64,000 nucleotides of DNA from Melampsora larici-populina 98AG31. Its lineage: Eukaryota > Basidiomycota > Pucciniomycetes > Pucciniales > Melampsoraceae. Location: assembly GCF_000204055.1 (NCBI RefSeq), contig NW_006768784.1, forward strand, positions 311,770-375,769. The letters are read 5' to 3'. Of the stretch, positions 22,075 through 32,725 are shown piece by piece. Every line of letters begins with the position of its first letter. The stretch's first letter is position 1. A program made the translations under genes and the position numbers. The notes beneath the pieces were generated by a model. That model made no database searches and had not been told where the DNA came from. It was given only the letters and a program-made list of their open reading frames with translations.

Positions 22075-24310
22075 ATGCCTCCAAAAACACAAACGAATCC
22101 TTATGCCCTTCCACGACGCACAAGTCCACAACGTCCCAGTCCAACTCAAAAACAAGCAACTCCAGGTTCCTCCCGACGTTCTTCAAATGCTGGTCTACGA
22201 AGCTCACGCGGTCGCACAACCCCCCGAGTCACTGGCAAACCGGCTCCAGTTGGGCGACAGACCAAACATGGACCTTCAGCTGTTCAAGATCACAACGTCG
22301 CAGGCAAAGGTAAGGGAGCAAAGGGCTCCAACAACCGTTTGAATTCCTCAAATTCAAAGGAGGGTTCCAACACCCGTTTGAATGCCTCGAACGCCGTGTC
22401 GCCTCCAGCTACCCATTCACCAGAATCAAATCGAGCTGGTCCTTTGTTCATGGAAGAAGATCTTGATGATCTCAACGGAGGAGATCAAGGTAATGGAGGT
22501 AATGGTAAGTTATTATCAATTCTGCTTTTCTGTTTCTGTCTGTGATTCCACCTGTTATTGATCAATTTGGAATGAAATGTAGATGATGATGATGATGACG
22601 AAGACTATAATGCCAACTTCCATGAGAATGATGATCCTGACAATGACGAAAACAAAGAAAACGAAGAATCTGAAGATAACAACGATGAAGAGTCCAACAA
22701 CAACCGCTCTGCGACTGAAAGTGAACTCGGTCTCCCTCCTAAACCACTCATCAACCACACTTCCGCTGCTGCTGCTGCTGCTGCCGGATCAGTATCAGCT
22801 TTGACTGCCCATCTCAGTGGTGAACGCCTACGATTTTTCAACGAACTAGCAGCTACAGCTGGACTGAATGAAGAGTATAAGGTCATGGGACGTGTCCTCT
22901 GCAATGTAAGTAACCACAACAATCAATATGGCTCATGACTAAACTTTTTGTTTTGCTTCAGGTGGATGGAAGAGCAGATCATTTTGTATCGATGACTGTT
23001 GCCCTGCTCTCGACACGACAAGAAATCAGTGATTATCATCAAGAGACAAACGGTAAGATCACCCAGTTGTTGGAGAGTTTATCATGTTTAACAACCCCGA
23101 GTCCAGGATGGACCGCGTCCCACGAGCTGAGGGTAAGTTATATAACTTATCATTCAATCCAAGCCAAAGCTGATGTTTTGATGAGTCTAAGCAAACCGCA
23201 CGTATGATAGCCACTCAGTGCATAATCATGGGTGATGTGCAAGCGTACACAGCAACCGCGGACAAGGAAGGTAATCAAGAGCATCTTCCTCGCTCTTTAG
23301 CTGCAAAATTATTGGTACGCCCTTATTATTGAATCACTCTTCTCCTTCCCTCATGTTGTCGTACTACTGATCTTATGTGGTTTGCAGGACAAAATCCTCG
23401 ACAATCCATCTGAATGGAGAAAGCGATTGCTTCCAGCACGATATGGAAGAAATCCAGATCCCGTGGAATCAAGAGACTTTCAAAAGTGGCTCAACATCAT
23501 CTTGAAAGAGATCAGAAAGGACTTGAATAAGATTGTAAGTGATATTAATTGTCAATTCAATATCATTGAATTGACCTTAGGTTCCATTATCTCACATTTC
23601 CAGCTCCTCACTAATATTCACCTCCCGATTTGAGTTAAGAAGACACCATCCAAGTTGAACGTGCCAACCATTGAGACATTGATTGTCAAGGCACGTGTTC
23701 TATTTTGGTTTGTCGCTTATTTATTTAAACTCACAAGATTGATTTTGAATATCTTAGATTTACGAAAGAGAGCATGATTTCATTGGAGGTAAGGTGCGCG
23801 TCCGTGAAGAAATTCTGGAAGGGGTAAATCATCTTCAAAGATCTCGATTTGCATGGCTTGTAAGTTTTCTCAAACCTCACTTCGAATGAAACAAAATGAG
23901 CACTAATTTATCAAATCATAATTCCAACAGCGAATGCAAGCTATACACTGGGGATGGAACACGCAAAGCTATAGCAACAGATCCTTCTGGGGGGTTGTGG
24001 ACGAAAAATTGGAAGAATTGCGTAGCAAGTCTGTCCGGTATCGTTATGCGTAAGTTTTGATGTTTGTGAATGGCTCAAGCATCTATCTTACTCATTTTGA
24101 TTGTGATTCTTCAACAGCTTCTTTCTTGAAGTTTTACGCCAAGACTTTGACCGATTTGATGGCGAAGTAACTTTTGCTGAAATCCAGAAAACCACCAAAT
24201 TTGAGTTGCCCACCGAAAATGAGGTTGAGGCCCAAATCAAGCACCTGGAAGAGACTCATGGGGCCAGAGTGGTGCCAGCAGAGCTCGCCCATAACGAACC
24301 TGCGGGATAG
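22075..24310 (+). pseudogene. Second gene of the Plavaka-type element, one in-frame stop
   Basis: It lies about 480 bases downstream of the transposase on the same strand and inside the TIRs, so it belongs to the transposon. Start taken at 22075 (MPPKTQTNPYALPRR); an in-frame ATG exists at 21997. Exons: 22075-22504 (basic, Ser/Pro/Arg-rich), 22583-22905 (Asp/Glu-rich, then SAAAAAAAGSVSAL and EEYKVMGRVLCN), 22962 onward (DGRADHFVSMTVALLSTRQE), then RYGRNPDPVESRDFQKWL, REHDFIGGKVRVRE, WNTQSYSNRSFWG, and a charged tail to stop 24310. The TGA at 23631-23633 (HLPI*VKKTPSKLN) is one transition from CGA and is followed by clear coding sequence. The intron after LIVK appears to have a GC donor. I do not recognise a domain. 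Acidic and basic blocks suggest nucleic-acid or transposase binding, as inference. Confidence 0.6.
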
Positions 24311-24781
24311 CATTATCTACTAAGTGTGACATCCTTGAAGTGAAGTATGAGGATGTATAAGATAGAATTTTTAGTACTTTGCAAGTGTATTTTGTACTCT
24401 TTTGTATTATCTCTCCTGTAGCATTTTCCTCCAGTCTCTCCTCACTTTAATTTTATCTATGTTTTGCCAATCAATTTTCTATTGTATATTTTTTGTTATT
24501 ATTTAAATTTTTGGTCAATCAAACAAGCATTAGTTCAGCATCAGCATTGCACTGTGGGTTCGCAAGCAAAATTGTGGGAGAGAAAGAACCAGCGAGCCTG
24601 CAATGCGGGAAACAAATTGGGACCACCCCTGATGTCATACCGCCCTGGAACCAGTGAAGAACTGAGCCTGAGAGATCAGTTTGACCTAGGTTCAGCAGGG
24701 CGCGTTCTGTATACGTTTTTGCACAAGCAGGCGAGATCGGTTCTTGACCGGGGCTCACTCCTGGTTCAGGACCCGGGTCGG

Positions 24782-24795
24782 TGGGTTCGTGGTGT
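24782..24795 (-). repeat. Right TIR of the Plavaka-type element
   Basis: TGGGTTCGTGGTGT, the exact inverse of the left TIR; its last base and the next A form the TA used by the MITE at 24797-25920. Confidence 0.68.
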
Positions 24796-24796
24796 A

Positions 24797-25920
24797 GGTG
24801 CTTTCAAACTAGGAAAAAGTCGAAATGTTCACGAGAAAAATCGTCAACTGTGTAATTACAATACATCTGATACAAGACTGTAGTGCAATCATAGTTTTTC
24901 ATTACATGCTTTTTTGCTCCTTCAAAATTGTGAAGCCCTACACCAGGGGGTAATGGTCCTCGGCCTTGGCCGGTTCCTCTGACGATTTCAAAGGTTTCGT
25001 CACCTGAACCGCCCAGGAAGGTGTGGAACCGGTTTCGCCGAAACCAATTCGGACACCGTTCCACCACCGCTTCTGGAACGAGCTGCATGTCAGCAACCGT
25101 TTGAGAACGGCTCCTGAGGCGGTGGTGAAGCAGTTTTTTTGATACCGATTGCAATCGGTGTCGAACTACCTTCAGCAACGACGACTTAACTTGCAATTTG
25201 TTTTTGTGAGTTACCATGCGAGCAATCGATCATCACTGATGGTCGTAGGCCAGCTTTTGAAAGTTGTGCGCTACATGACTCTACATGCTGAGCCAAATAC
25301 ACGTGTCCATCGGTTGAGCCTCGGAGAATCACATGGCAAGCATCGTTACCGGTTGTGCCAACGATAGCTGATAAGCCTTGTTATTGAGGAATGACTCGAT
25401 TGATGATTCGAAAGCATACTGATATGACACAAGGTGGACTCACAATGTGGTCTGTATGGTGTAGCGGTGAAATGCTCTGTGGCCAAGACCAAGCCTCTTC
25501 TCGTTTTTGAGCCTGTGTTCAAGTCCCACTGCCTGATTTTCTTTTGGCAAATCTACGACGTACCCTCGGAACGTTCCAGGGACCGTGTTTAGGGGTCACC
25601 GAGGTGGTTTGCTCGCACCGCCAAAAACGGTGATGGGAACCGCGTTCGTACGGTCCCATCTGAAATCGTCTCAGAAACGACACGAATAGTTCAAATCCGT
25701 GACGGCAGGAAAACGGCTTCGAAAACCGTTTTCTTGCCGTAAGTTTACCCCCTGGTGTACGAGGAAGGAGGAGGGAGGCCCCCTCCAAATACAAAGTTGA
25801 ACTTTGTGATTGCACTACAGCGCTATATCAGATGTATTGTAATTACACAGTTGAAAAATAATTACACAGTTCACATTTTTTCTTGTGAACATTTCGACTT
25901 TTTCCTAGTTTGAAAGCACC
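24797..25920. mobile_element. TA-flanked TIR element (1124 bases), inserted at the Plavaka terminus
   Basis: The left arm begins GGTGCTTTCAAACTAGGAAA and the right arm, reverse-complemented, begins with the same 20 bases. Similarity extends about 90-100 bases, through AATTACAATACATCTGATA and TGTAGTGCAATCA, with a small internal duplication in the right arm. TA flanks both ends (24795-24796, 25921-25922). The centre is GC-richer and has no plausible gene, though it contains tRNA-like promoter boxes near 25455-25530. Confidence 0.85.
25455..25530 (+). other. tRNA-like pol III promoter boxes, not a functional tRNA
   Basis: TGGTGTAGCGGTGAAATGC fits an A box and GTTCAAGTCCC a B box, about 60 bases apart. 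The acceptor and T stems do not pair, so this is at most a tRNA-derived (SINE-like) remnant inside the TIR element. Confidence 0.3.
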
Positions 25921-25924
25921 TAAT

Positions 25925-27567
25925 GGAGATTCGAAAATTCAAAACGGAAATGAAAAACAAGCTTTGGAGTTTCTTTACAAAAATTCTACCATGGCTTCAT
26001 AAATCTTCAAGCACCCAGTTAACCGGCCGAAAAACTATCCCTTTGAGTGAGATCACAATGTCCGGGAGGCGCCGGTGGCGAAAGGGTTTGATGGAATACA
26101 AGATACGGAAAGATGTGTAAGTAAAAGCTACTAGCACATCAGCGGCAGGCGCCGCTTCCAAAATCTCAAACTATGTGGATGGCATCAATTCCTTCTATGT
26201 GGTGCAAGACCCATTTGATCTTATAATATCTCTTCAAAAGGTTGCTTTAACTCAATTTAAATGAATCAGCAAAGATTTGGTTCAATTTTTGAGTTCATTT
26301 AGCTGCTGGAATGTCTAGCTTGATAGATGTCAGTATCAATAAGTGACTATGGAAGCCACAAAACCTTACTGACCAATATGTACCACCACACCTATCAACA
26401 ATTGTGGAGTATGGATAGATATACACACCCAACACAACTTTCAACAGAATACCAAGAATGACATACATATGACCCATGTGAGAGACATTCCTGGCTGAGA
26501 TTATGTACCCTGGTATGACTTACAGTACTAAGCTACATGCATTTTATCAATGATTCAGGACTTATGTCCTACAATGAATAAGGCTTCAATATGAAGCTTT
26601 ATATTTTCTCTCAGAAATAGAAGAAGAAGTTACACAAGAAGAAAGTGAATCTACTTTTGTTGTGATCAACTTTGGATAGATACAGTAGAATTGAAAGGCC
26701 TTGCAGCATCCTCATAAGTGTTGGGTACCAAGGAACTCAAACATCATATGTTGGTGATCCAACCCCTAAACCTGTTTCCCTGATATGGTCTACTGTTACA
26801 TCATCTCTGCTTTAGGTTTCAGTCAAGCCTTCTGAGAATCCCCATTATCAAATCCTTTCCTTTTTGTCTTCTTGATATACTCATGAAGGCAAAGCTGAAT
26901 AATACACAGCTTCAATTTCTGATTACTCACTTTGAATTACAGGATGTGCTCTGGAACTTGAATGGGTTTGCATGCTGTGAGTCAGCTCAAAGTTCAATGG
27001 ACACCTCATCTACATTCACTTCTCATTTATATGAATGGTGTTGGCTTGCTATGCTTGGATTTGTAGTTTCAGAATGAAAAATATACCTGTGATTGAGAAA
27101 TATGTAATGTGAAGCCATTTCAGTGTTTGCTTCCATGCTCAGATATCCTGATCTAATCCAATGAGAGGTGATAGATGACAGTCCAACTGCATTGCTCCCA
27201 GAAAGTTAATTGAGTAACAGTGACCTGCAGATCAAATTGAAGCTTTGATTGTGATCAGTAGCTTCAGCTCAAGTCTTGAGATCAATCTTTAATGATTCTC
27301 TGTAAACTTGATTGAATTTTTGTACAATTCTTTGTGAACTCAATCAAATACTTGTGAACTTGCTATTGCTAATCTTTCATCATATGATGATAAGTCAAAT
27401 ACTTTAAATTCATCATGGCTTTTGGCTTTGATCTTGACAATTTGACCAAATTACTTTGGTCAGCCAAGTAAACATCCTTCTTAATCGGTGTAGTGAAATA
27501 GCTTGAGTAACTTCTTTGATCAAACAGTGGAGGTCACATTAGTACTGAATTCCTTTTTTGATTGAAG
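25925..27567. other. No gene seen
   Basis: AT-rich sequence with short frames only; no recognisable motif on either strand. It could be degenerate retroelement sequence. Confidence 0.4.
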
Positions 27568-28360
27568 ATGGCCGACACGCCAAGTCCTCTATCCCCTGCA
27601 TTAGACCACTCTCTGATGAGCGCAACTGCCGCAGATCAACCCTGCTGTCACCCTTACGTTGGTGCTACTCAGAGGATTGTGAGTAATGTTTATCCATAGT
27701 GATAAATGCTGTTATCACTGACATATGCATCATTTTGTGATAAAGCTCTTGGAAAAAAGTGTAAGATGATTTTCAATGATGTCACCTGGAATTCTCAAAA
27801 GCGTCCTGCAGTACCTCACCAATCCATATTTTGTGAAGACCTCTTCACTGGCTGACCCAATTTACTGGCGCGTTCTTCAGAGCAGGGTAATCAAGTGCAT
27901 CACAACCATCTTTTTCAAAGTCGTCAATCACTACAAAATCTGCAAAGGATGGTCAAATATCTTCAGTTTGTAACAAATTGGTTAATCATAAGAAATCCAT
28001 ATGTGGCTGTTTACATATCTTGTTTATAATGTACTACATATTTTGCAATCTTTAACCAAAGTCTCTGTCTTGATAAGTGACCAGCATGAGCATCATATAT
28101 TTTGTGGGATGACCAAGAAGAAAGATATTACTACTGATAGTGATATGAACTTTTCCGGACTGGAGGACCAATTTAGGTGAGCTTGAGATCAAATAAAACC
28201 AATGATGTAGCATCCACAAACAATCCGATCAAATGGAATCCTCCATCCTTCTAACGCTCTGAAATTTTCTGACCCCGATTCTGACTCTAACGGACCATTC
28301 TCACCATCATCATACATCCTCCTAGTCGAAGACCAAGCCGAGCTACTGTATTCAAGTAAT
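27568..28360 (+). other. Possible exons of an unrecognised or broken gene
   Basis: ATG at 27568 opens MADTPSPLSPALDHSLMSAT... to a GTGAGT donor near 27678. A second open stretch follows at 27776-27890 (SPGILKSVLQYLTNPYFVKT). A third, ending near 28356, reads KFSDPDSDSNGPFSPSSYIL then LVEDQAELLYSS. Frames do not join cleanly, so this may be a relic or a chance series. Confidence 0.25.
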
Positions 28361-28826
28361 GTTCTTCTTTTGTACCCAATTCACACATTTCCTCTCGAGC
28401 ACGTTTGGTATCTGAAATAATATAGGAGCTGATTGAAGTGTAGTTTAAGCCAATCGAGATCAAAATAAAAACCCTTTAAATCAATATGTTTGCTTGATTC
28501 CAGAACCCAAACCGCAGTTGAACTGAAACATTGATTACCTGATACTATATTCCAGCTTTCACTGTGATGTGCTTGATATTCCACAGCCGCTCCTTTCCCC
28601 TGTGCTTCAAGGAGATGTGGTTGACTGAAATATATCTACAAAAGTCATATAGAGGAAACAACTGAAGCTTATCATATCAAGGCTTCTTATAAATTTCCCG
28701 TTTCATCTTGTTTCAGGTGGAATGATAATAGCTACCTATCAAAGGACCCCCAAAAAACCATCAATCATTAGTTAAAGTTGAAGTTGGAAGAAGTCAAATT
28801 GAATTGTAATGTTGAATTTTTTCATA

Positions 28827-29117
28827 CCTTCCAGTCTGACAAACCACATGAACATCACCCAATTTACCAAAACTTAAACCTTTAGATTCATGACCTTTAA
28901 CAATTGAATGTGTCATCACTTGTGGCCATCAATCAATTTCTTCATATTTCGATGCGATCAGATTAGTTGAGTTGAATGATAAGTTATTTAATCCGGATCC
29001 ATAAACTATTCCAATCTTAGGTAATGATCGAGAGTTGATTTTTGATTTGATTGATTGGTATGATTTGATTAAACGTGGATCTGTTGCTTTATAGGCATTT
29101 AGTGATTGACTTTCTTT
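28827..29117 (-). pseudogene. Purine nucleoside phosphorylase relic
   Basis: On the minus strand a stretch reads LPKIGIVYGSGLNNL, then SKYEEID*WPQVMTHSIVKG, HESKGLSFGKLGDVHVVCQT and GR. PNP family members have PKIGI.CGSGLGGL, a short segment ending in P.STV.GH.G.L..G.L.GV.VV...GR.H.YEG, so the phosphate-binding loop and the following strand are recognisable. A TGA interrupts it where Phe or Trp is expected, and no convincing HFYEG exon or C-terminal half follows downstream. I call it a fragment of a former gene. Confidence 0.55.
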
Positions 29118-30162
29118 CGATCTTCAAGTCTTTAACCCAATCTTAGTCAAGGCCCTTTCGCCCTGGTCAGGTGGTGTTGATTATGAAATCCCAAGAACAA
29201 TAGGTGATGGATGGGATTAAAATCTATGTAATGTCCTACATGAAAAAAACATGAAAAAAATGTCAATTATGATGATCAAATGATATTAATGGTTTGATCA
29301 AGGTCTAGTAAAAAGATACGACTCAACTTGAATTCACGCCCCAAAGATTTAACACCGAGTTGTATTTGAAGATTTATCACAATGAACTAATTTAATCGCT
29401 AAGGTTCTTTTTAATCTTGTTTGATTTGTGTCATTTAGAGAAGGATTAGTTGAAATACGCCAAATCGAACTGCAATTCCGATAGCTGATTCCAGCTTCAA
29501 ACTGGGAATCAAAAAGAAGTTAGATGATTATTTCCAAACACAGAGAGATAGATTGAAGACTGACAGTATATTGCAGCGGGCTCTTCATCAGTGATATTGA
29601 GGATATCATGTGTAAAGGAAGAAGATGAGCTGGAATTGGTAGTTGTAAGTGAATTTTGAGAATGAAAGTGGGATTAATTGAGATGATGACATTGATGTTG
29701 ATTTGTAGATGAAGATGATGATGAAGTTGAAGAAGAAGAAGTAGTTTAATAGGTGTGTTATGATGATTGTTGGTGTTGTTGTTGGTTTAGTTGGATTAGT
29801 TTCAATTATTTTAACTGATTGATCGAATGCAATATTGATGGATGCTGGATGATGAGAAGAAGATTGTATGGATTAATAAAATGAAACAATTACTGATAAG
29901 TTGAAATTGATGATTTGTTTGATTACCTGATATTGAAGAACAGTCCATGTTTCTTTGATGTTTTTCTCTTGATGACCGATCTGAGTTATACAATCATGGG
30001 AATGATTGATCATTTGAAGATACAATGTTGAGGTCAGATTGTTTATAGTCTTTGATTGGTTGAGATGAGGAACTGATTGATAATTGATAAAGAAGGTAAA
30101 GTGTCAAGATTGAAGTGAGTTCCTGATCATAGGCAATGGTTGAAGTTGAAGTGGATGTCAGG
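29118..30162. other. No gene seen upstream of the PNP relic
   Basis: Low-complexity GATGATGAAG-type repeats near 29690-29760 and short frames. The 5' exons of the former PNP gene may have been here, but I cannot identify them. Confidence 0.35.
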
Positions 30163-30715
30163 ATTAGATTGAATGGAGAGATGATGAGGTGAACGTGTGG
30201 CCAGGGATTTTACTCAAAAGACGTGTAAACCTCCAACTTGAAAGTACTGATTGGGAGTTTTGTCCAGTTTTGCCGCCGAACACGGTTTTCCTTTAACTTA
30301 TATGATTGATCCAAGAAAAGACAAAAAATCATTTCAATATTTTCGTCTTTGTTTAAACATTGCCAAACTGCACAATATATATTGGTGGAGCTTTTTATCC
30401 TTCATGAATTTATCACCCAGAATCGGTCATCTTTCACCATTAATTTATTTACTCTAATGATCGGTCTTAAGACCACTCATCAAGACATGCAAACATATGA
30501 TTTTCAATTCATTAAAATACAATCAAATAAATAACATATCTATGTATTTATGAATAAAAACAAACTGATAAGATGGAATCTCACAGCTTCATAGAAATGT
30601 TAGAATATAATAGAAAGGTGAAGAAGACCAATCTTACTAACAAATCTGGATACAATATATAAATTAACTTATGCTAATAGGTTATAGAGATACAGCTGTT
30701 TCAAGGAAGGTTGAC
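30163..30715. repeat. 553-base direct repeat, left copy
   Basis: Practically identical to 36886-37438 (constant offset 6723; one mismatch noticed, AAATT versus AAAGT near 30663/37386). It contains about 400 bases of host flank, the copia target duplication CAAAC (30561-30565), the first 127 bases of the copia LTR, and the first 23 bases of the MITE that sits in that LTR. It then stops abruptly where the YR retroelement segment begins. Confidence 0.92.
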
Positions 30716-31306
30716 TCCACTTTTTCACTAGGTAATTCCTATAGTGTGTACACGTTTGATAAAGAATTAGATAATTTACCTTTTTATTATCTAATTTTTA
30801 TCTAGATAGCCCCGGCTATTACGCCCCGGGCTATCAGTGTTTGGGTTTTGCTTAGAAAAACCCCTTTTATTCTTCGAAACCTTTTATGGAAAAGTTTCAA
30901 AGAATTACTGAAAGAGTATAATCGATACAAGTCTACCAAGTTATCGAAGACATTTCCGATAACTTGAAGATCGTTAAGACTAATGGATAGCATAATAGAT
31001 TCTTTCCAGCATTAGCTGATGTAAATCTATTAGCTAAATGCTTCTCGTATTTAATCAGATAATTCTATTTATCATTATTAAGAAGTACGTGAAGAGTCAT
31101 AAGACTTGTATATGATTGACTCGGGGGTCTAAGAACACACTAGAGGGGTGAATAAATGTTTGATTCAAGTATAGAATTGAGAATTCTGGTTTAGTTTTAA
31201 TATACCTCTACTCGGGTTGAAAGCCTGAGCCTCTAAAACGAAACCCCAATTCTTTCATCCCGATGTGCATCCTGACTTTGTTGACCCACATAAAGTCCTT
31301 CTTTCA
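30716..31306. other. 3' non-coding region of the YR element
   Basis: Contains small inverted repeats (GATAGCC...GGCTATC near 30804-30834; AGTTATCG/CGATAACT near 30940-30965) and no convincing gene. Split repeats needed for YR-element replication would be expected here. Confidence 0.4.
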
Positions 31307-32374
31307 TCAATCGTGTAATTTATATTTGTTTAATTCTATCAACAAGCTTTTAGTCTTAATCAATTCTTCATGTGAGTAGGACTTTATATAAAATTTCCAC
31401 GAGTCGGATTTCCACCTTCCAATCTGACATATCTCTTCTATTGGGATTCCTAAGGCGAATCTTAGTGAAGCTCCTCCTACTCTAAAGGAGTGCCCCGTTA
31501 ACCCTTTATGACCACTTTCTTCCCATATCTGTTGGCAAGTCGTCATAATCATCTCTTTCGTTAGGAGTATTCTAGCTGAATTTTCTACGTAACTAAATAG
31601 AGGATCTTCTGTACTTGAAGTTCTTTCTAATCTCCTTCTTAGCGCGGCCACTGGACATAAAATGTGGTTCAAACGTTTTACTTGTAGAATTTGGATTTCA
31701 CCTGGCATCGCTGTTTTTGCACCTCTTAAAGAAATAAAACCTTCTTCTGCTTCATTCTCCCCAATTATTGTTGCATCTGTTGCCTTTATAATCTCTGTCG
31801 AGTCTCTTTTGTTCCCTGTCATTTCTCCTAGTCTTGCTAAGCTCCAGAATGTACATAAGATTGTATCTAGGATTGCTAGATGTTTCTCTCCTTTGTTAAT
31901 TAATTTTGGAATTAAATCTAATAGATGTTCTAAGTGAACTGGCCTCTTTTCCATCGTTTTTGGCATCGAAACGTCGATTTTCTTTGATGCCTTCAAACTC
32001 AATCTTATTATTTCTTCTTTTACTTTGGGGAAGTCTTCATTATGATATAAGTGCCACGCTTTAAGACCGTAAAGATATTTCTCCAGAGTTTGTGCCATTA
32101 TGTCTTCTTTCTTCGGGCCTTTATTCGTCCTTCCGGCCCAAACGCAGAATTCATAAATCTCTTCTTTCGATGCTGGTAAATTTAAAGGATCCATAATTCG
32201 TTCTCTTCTGAATTTCAAAAATTTTCTTACTGCGCCGTTGTAGCTAATGAGTGTGTTCCATTTCCAACCGTTTAAGATGTGTTGTTGAAAATTGTTGAAA
32301 TAAATTTTCTCGTCTCCTCTGCTCAAAAATTGTGAAATTCCTTTGAGATTTTTGAGTTCTTCCGGTGAAATCAT
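31307..32374 (-). CDS. Tyrosine recombinase (YR) of the retrotransposon
   Basis: 355 residues. It is expected to integrate the circular DNA intermediate of the retroelement. The N-terminal helical domain (residues about 30-150, with ISYNGAVRKFLKFRRE) is followed by the catalytic domain: the first Arg in WSLARLGEMTG (about 205), the H-x-x-R box in LTGHSFRVGGASLRFALG (about 307), and GRWKSDSWKFYIKSYS (about 330), where the Tyr of FYIK is at the nucleophile position. The frame is open with no frameshift. Length is normal for retroelement YRs. Fungal Cryptons also carry a YR, but the RT neighbour excludes that. Confidence 0.85.
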   Translation of the reverse strand: MISPEELKNLKGISQFLSRGDEKIYFNNFQQHILNGWKWNTLISYNGAVRKFLKFRRERIMDPLNLPASKEEIYEFCVWAGRTNKGPKKEDIMAQTLEKYLYGLKAWHLYHNEDFPKVKEEIIRLSLKASKKIDVSMPKTMEKRPVHLEHLLDLIPKLINKGEKHLAILDTILCTFWSLARLGEMTGNKRDSTEIIKATDATIIGENEAEEGFISLRGAKTAMPGEIQILQVKRLNHILCPVAALRRRLERTSSTEDPLFSYVENSARILLTKEMIMTTCQQIWEESGHKGLTGHSFRVGGASLRFALGIPIEEICQIGRWKSDSWKFYIKSYSHEELIKTKSLLIELNKYKLHD

Positions 32375-32725
32375 TTTAAAAAACTTAGCTACTCCGTAAT
32401 TTCTTTCAACAAAATTTCAGTAATTGGATCATTTTGTTTTCCCATCAAAAAGGGTTCAAAAGAGAAAATCTTTCTTGAAACTTCTCTCTCCTTGTTTCAT
32501 TTGGGTTCGAAAGAAAAAAAAATTTTCTTGAAACATCTTCCCCTTGTTCTACTTGCAATTTAGCATGAATTGAACGTTTGTATGATACATCTTCGATTTA
32601 CATCATGATTTTAATATTCACAACACTCTTGGTACATCTTCACATATTAAACGTTACAACGGGGAATTTACAAATGATGGGGATTTTATCAGCATATGAC
32701 CTCTGCGTTTATCACGCTCCTGCGT

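Larger units (their letters stand above)
16456..25921 (+). mobile_element. Plavaka-type (CACTA-related) DNA transposon, two genes, with two nested MITEs
   Basis: The left end reads AAT|ACACCACGAACCCA (TIR from 16456). The right end, reverse-complemented, begins ACACCACGAACCCA (to 24795), a perfect 14-base TIR. With the MITE at the right end removed, the right flank is AAT (25922-25924), equal to the left AAT (16453-16455): a 3-base target duplication. Subterminal regions share CCCGG and GGTTC words without longer alignment. Inside are the transposase (17327-21596) and a second gene (22075-24310), both plus strand. One MITE lies 25 bases from the left end and another lies exactly at the right terminus. 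Without these nested elements the transposon is about 7.9 kb. Confidence 0.72.

Noticed and set aside
22555..22922. Overlapping frames in the Asp/Glu- and Ala-rich exon
   Set aside because: Shadow frames of low-complexity coding sequence of the Plavaka second gene.
24804..25815. Minus-strand frames of 98 and 137 codons inside the TA-flanked element
   Set aside because: They start or end in the TIRs, lack conserved motifs and reflect GC-rich foldback sequence.
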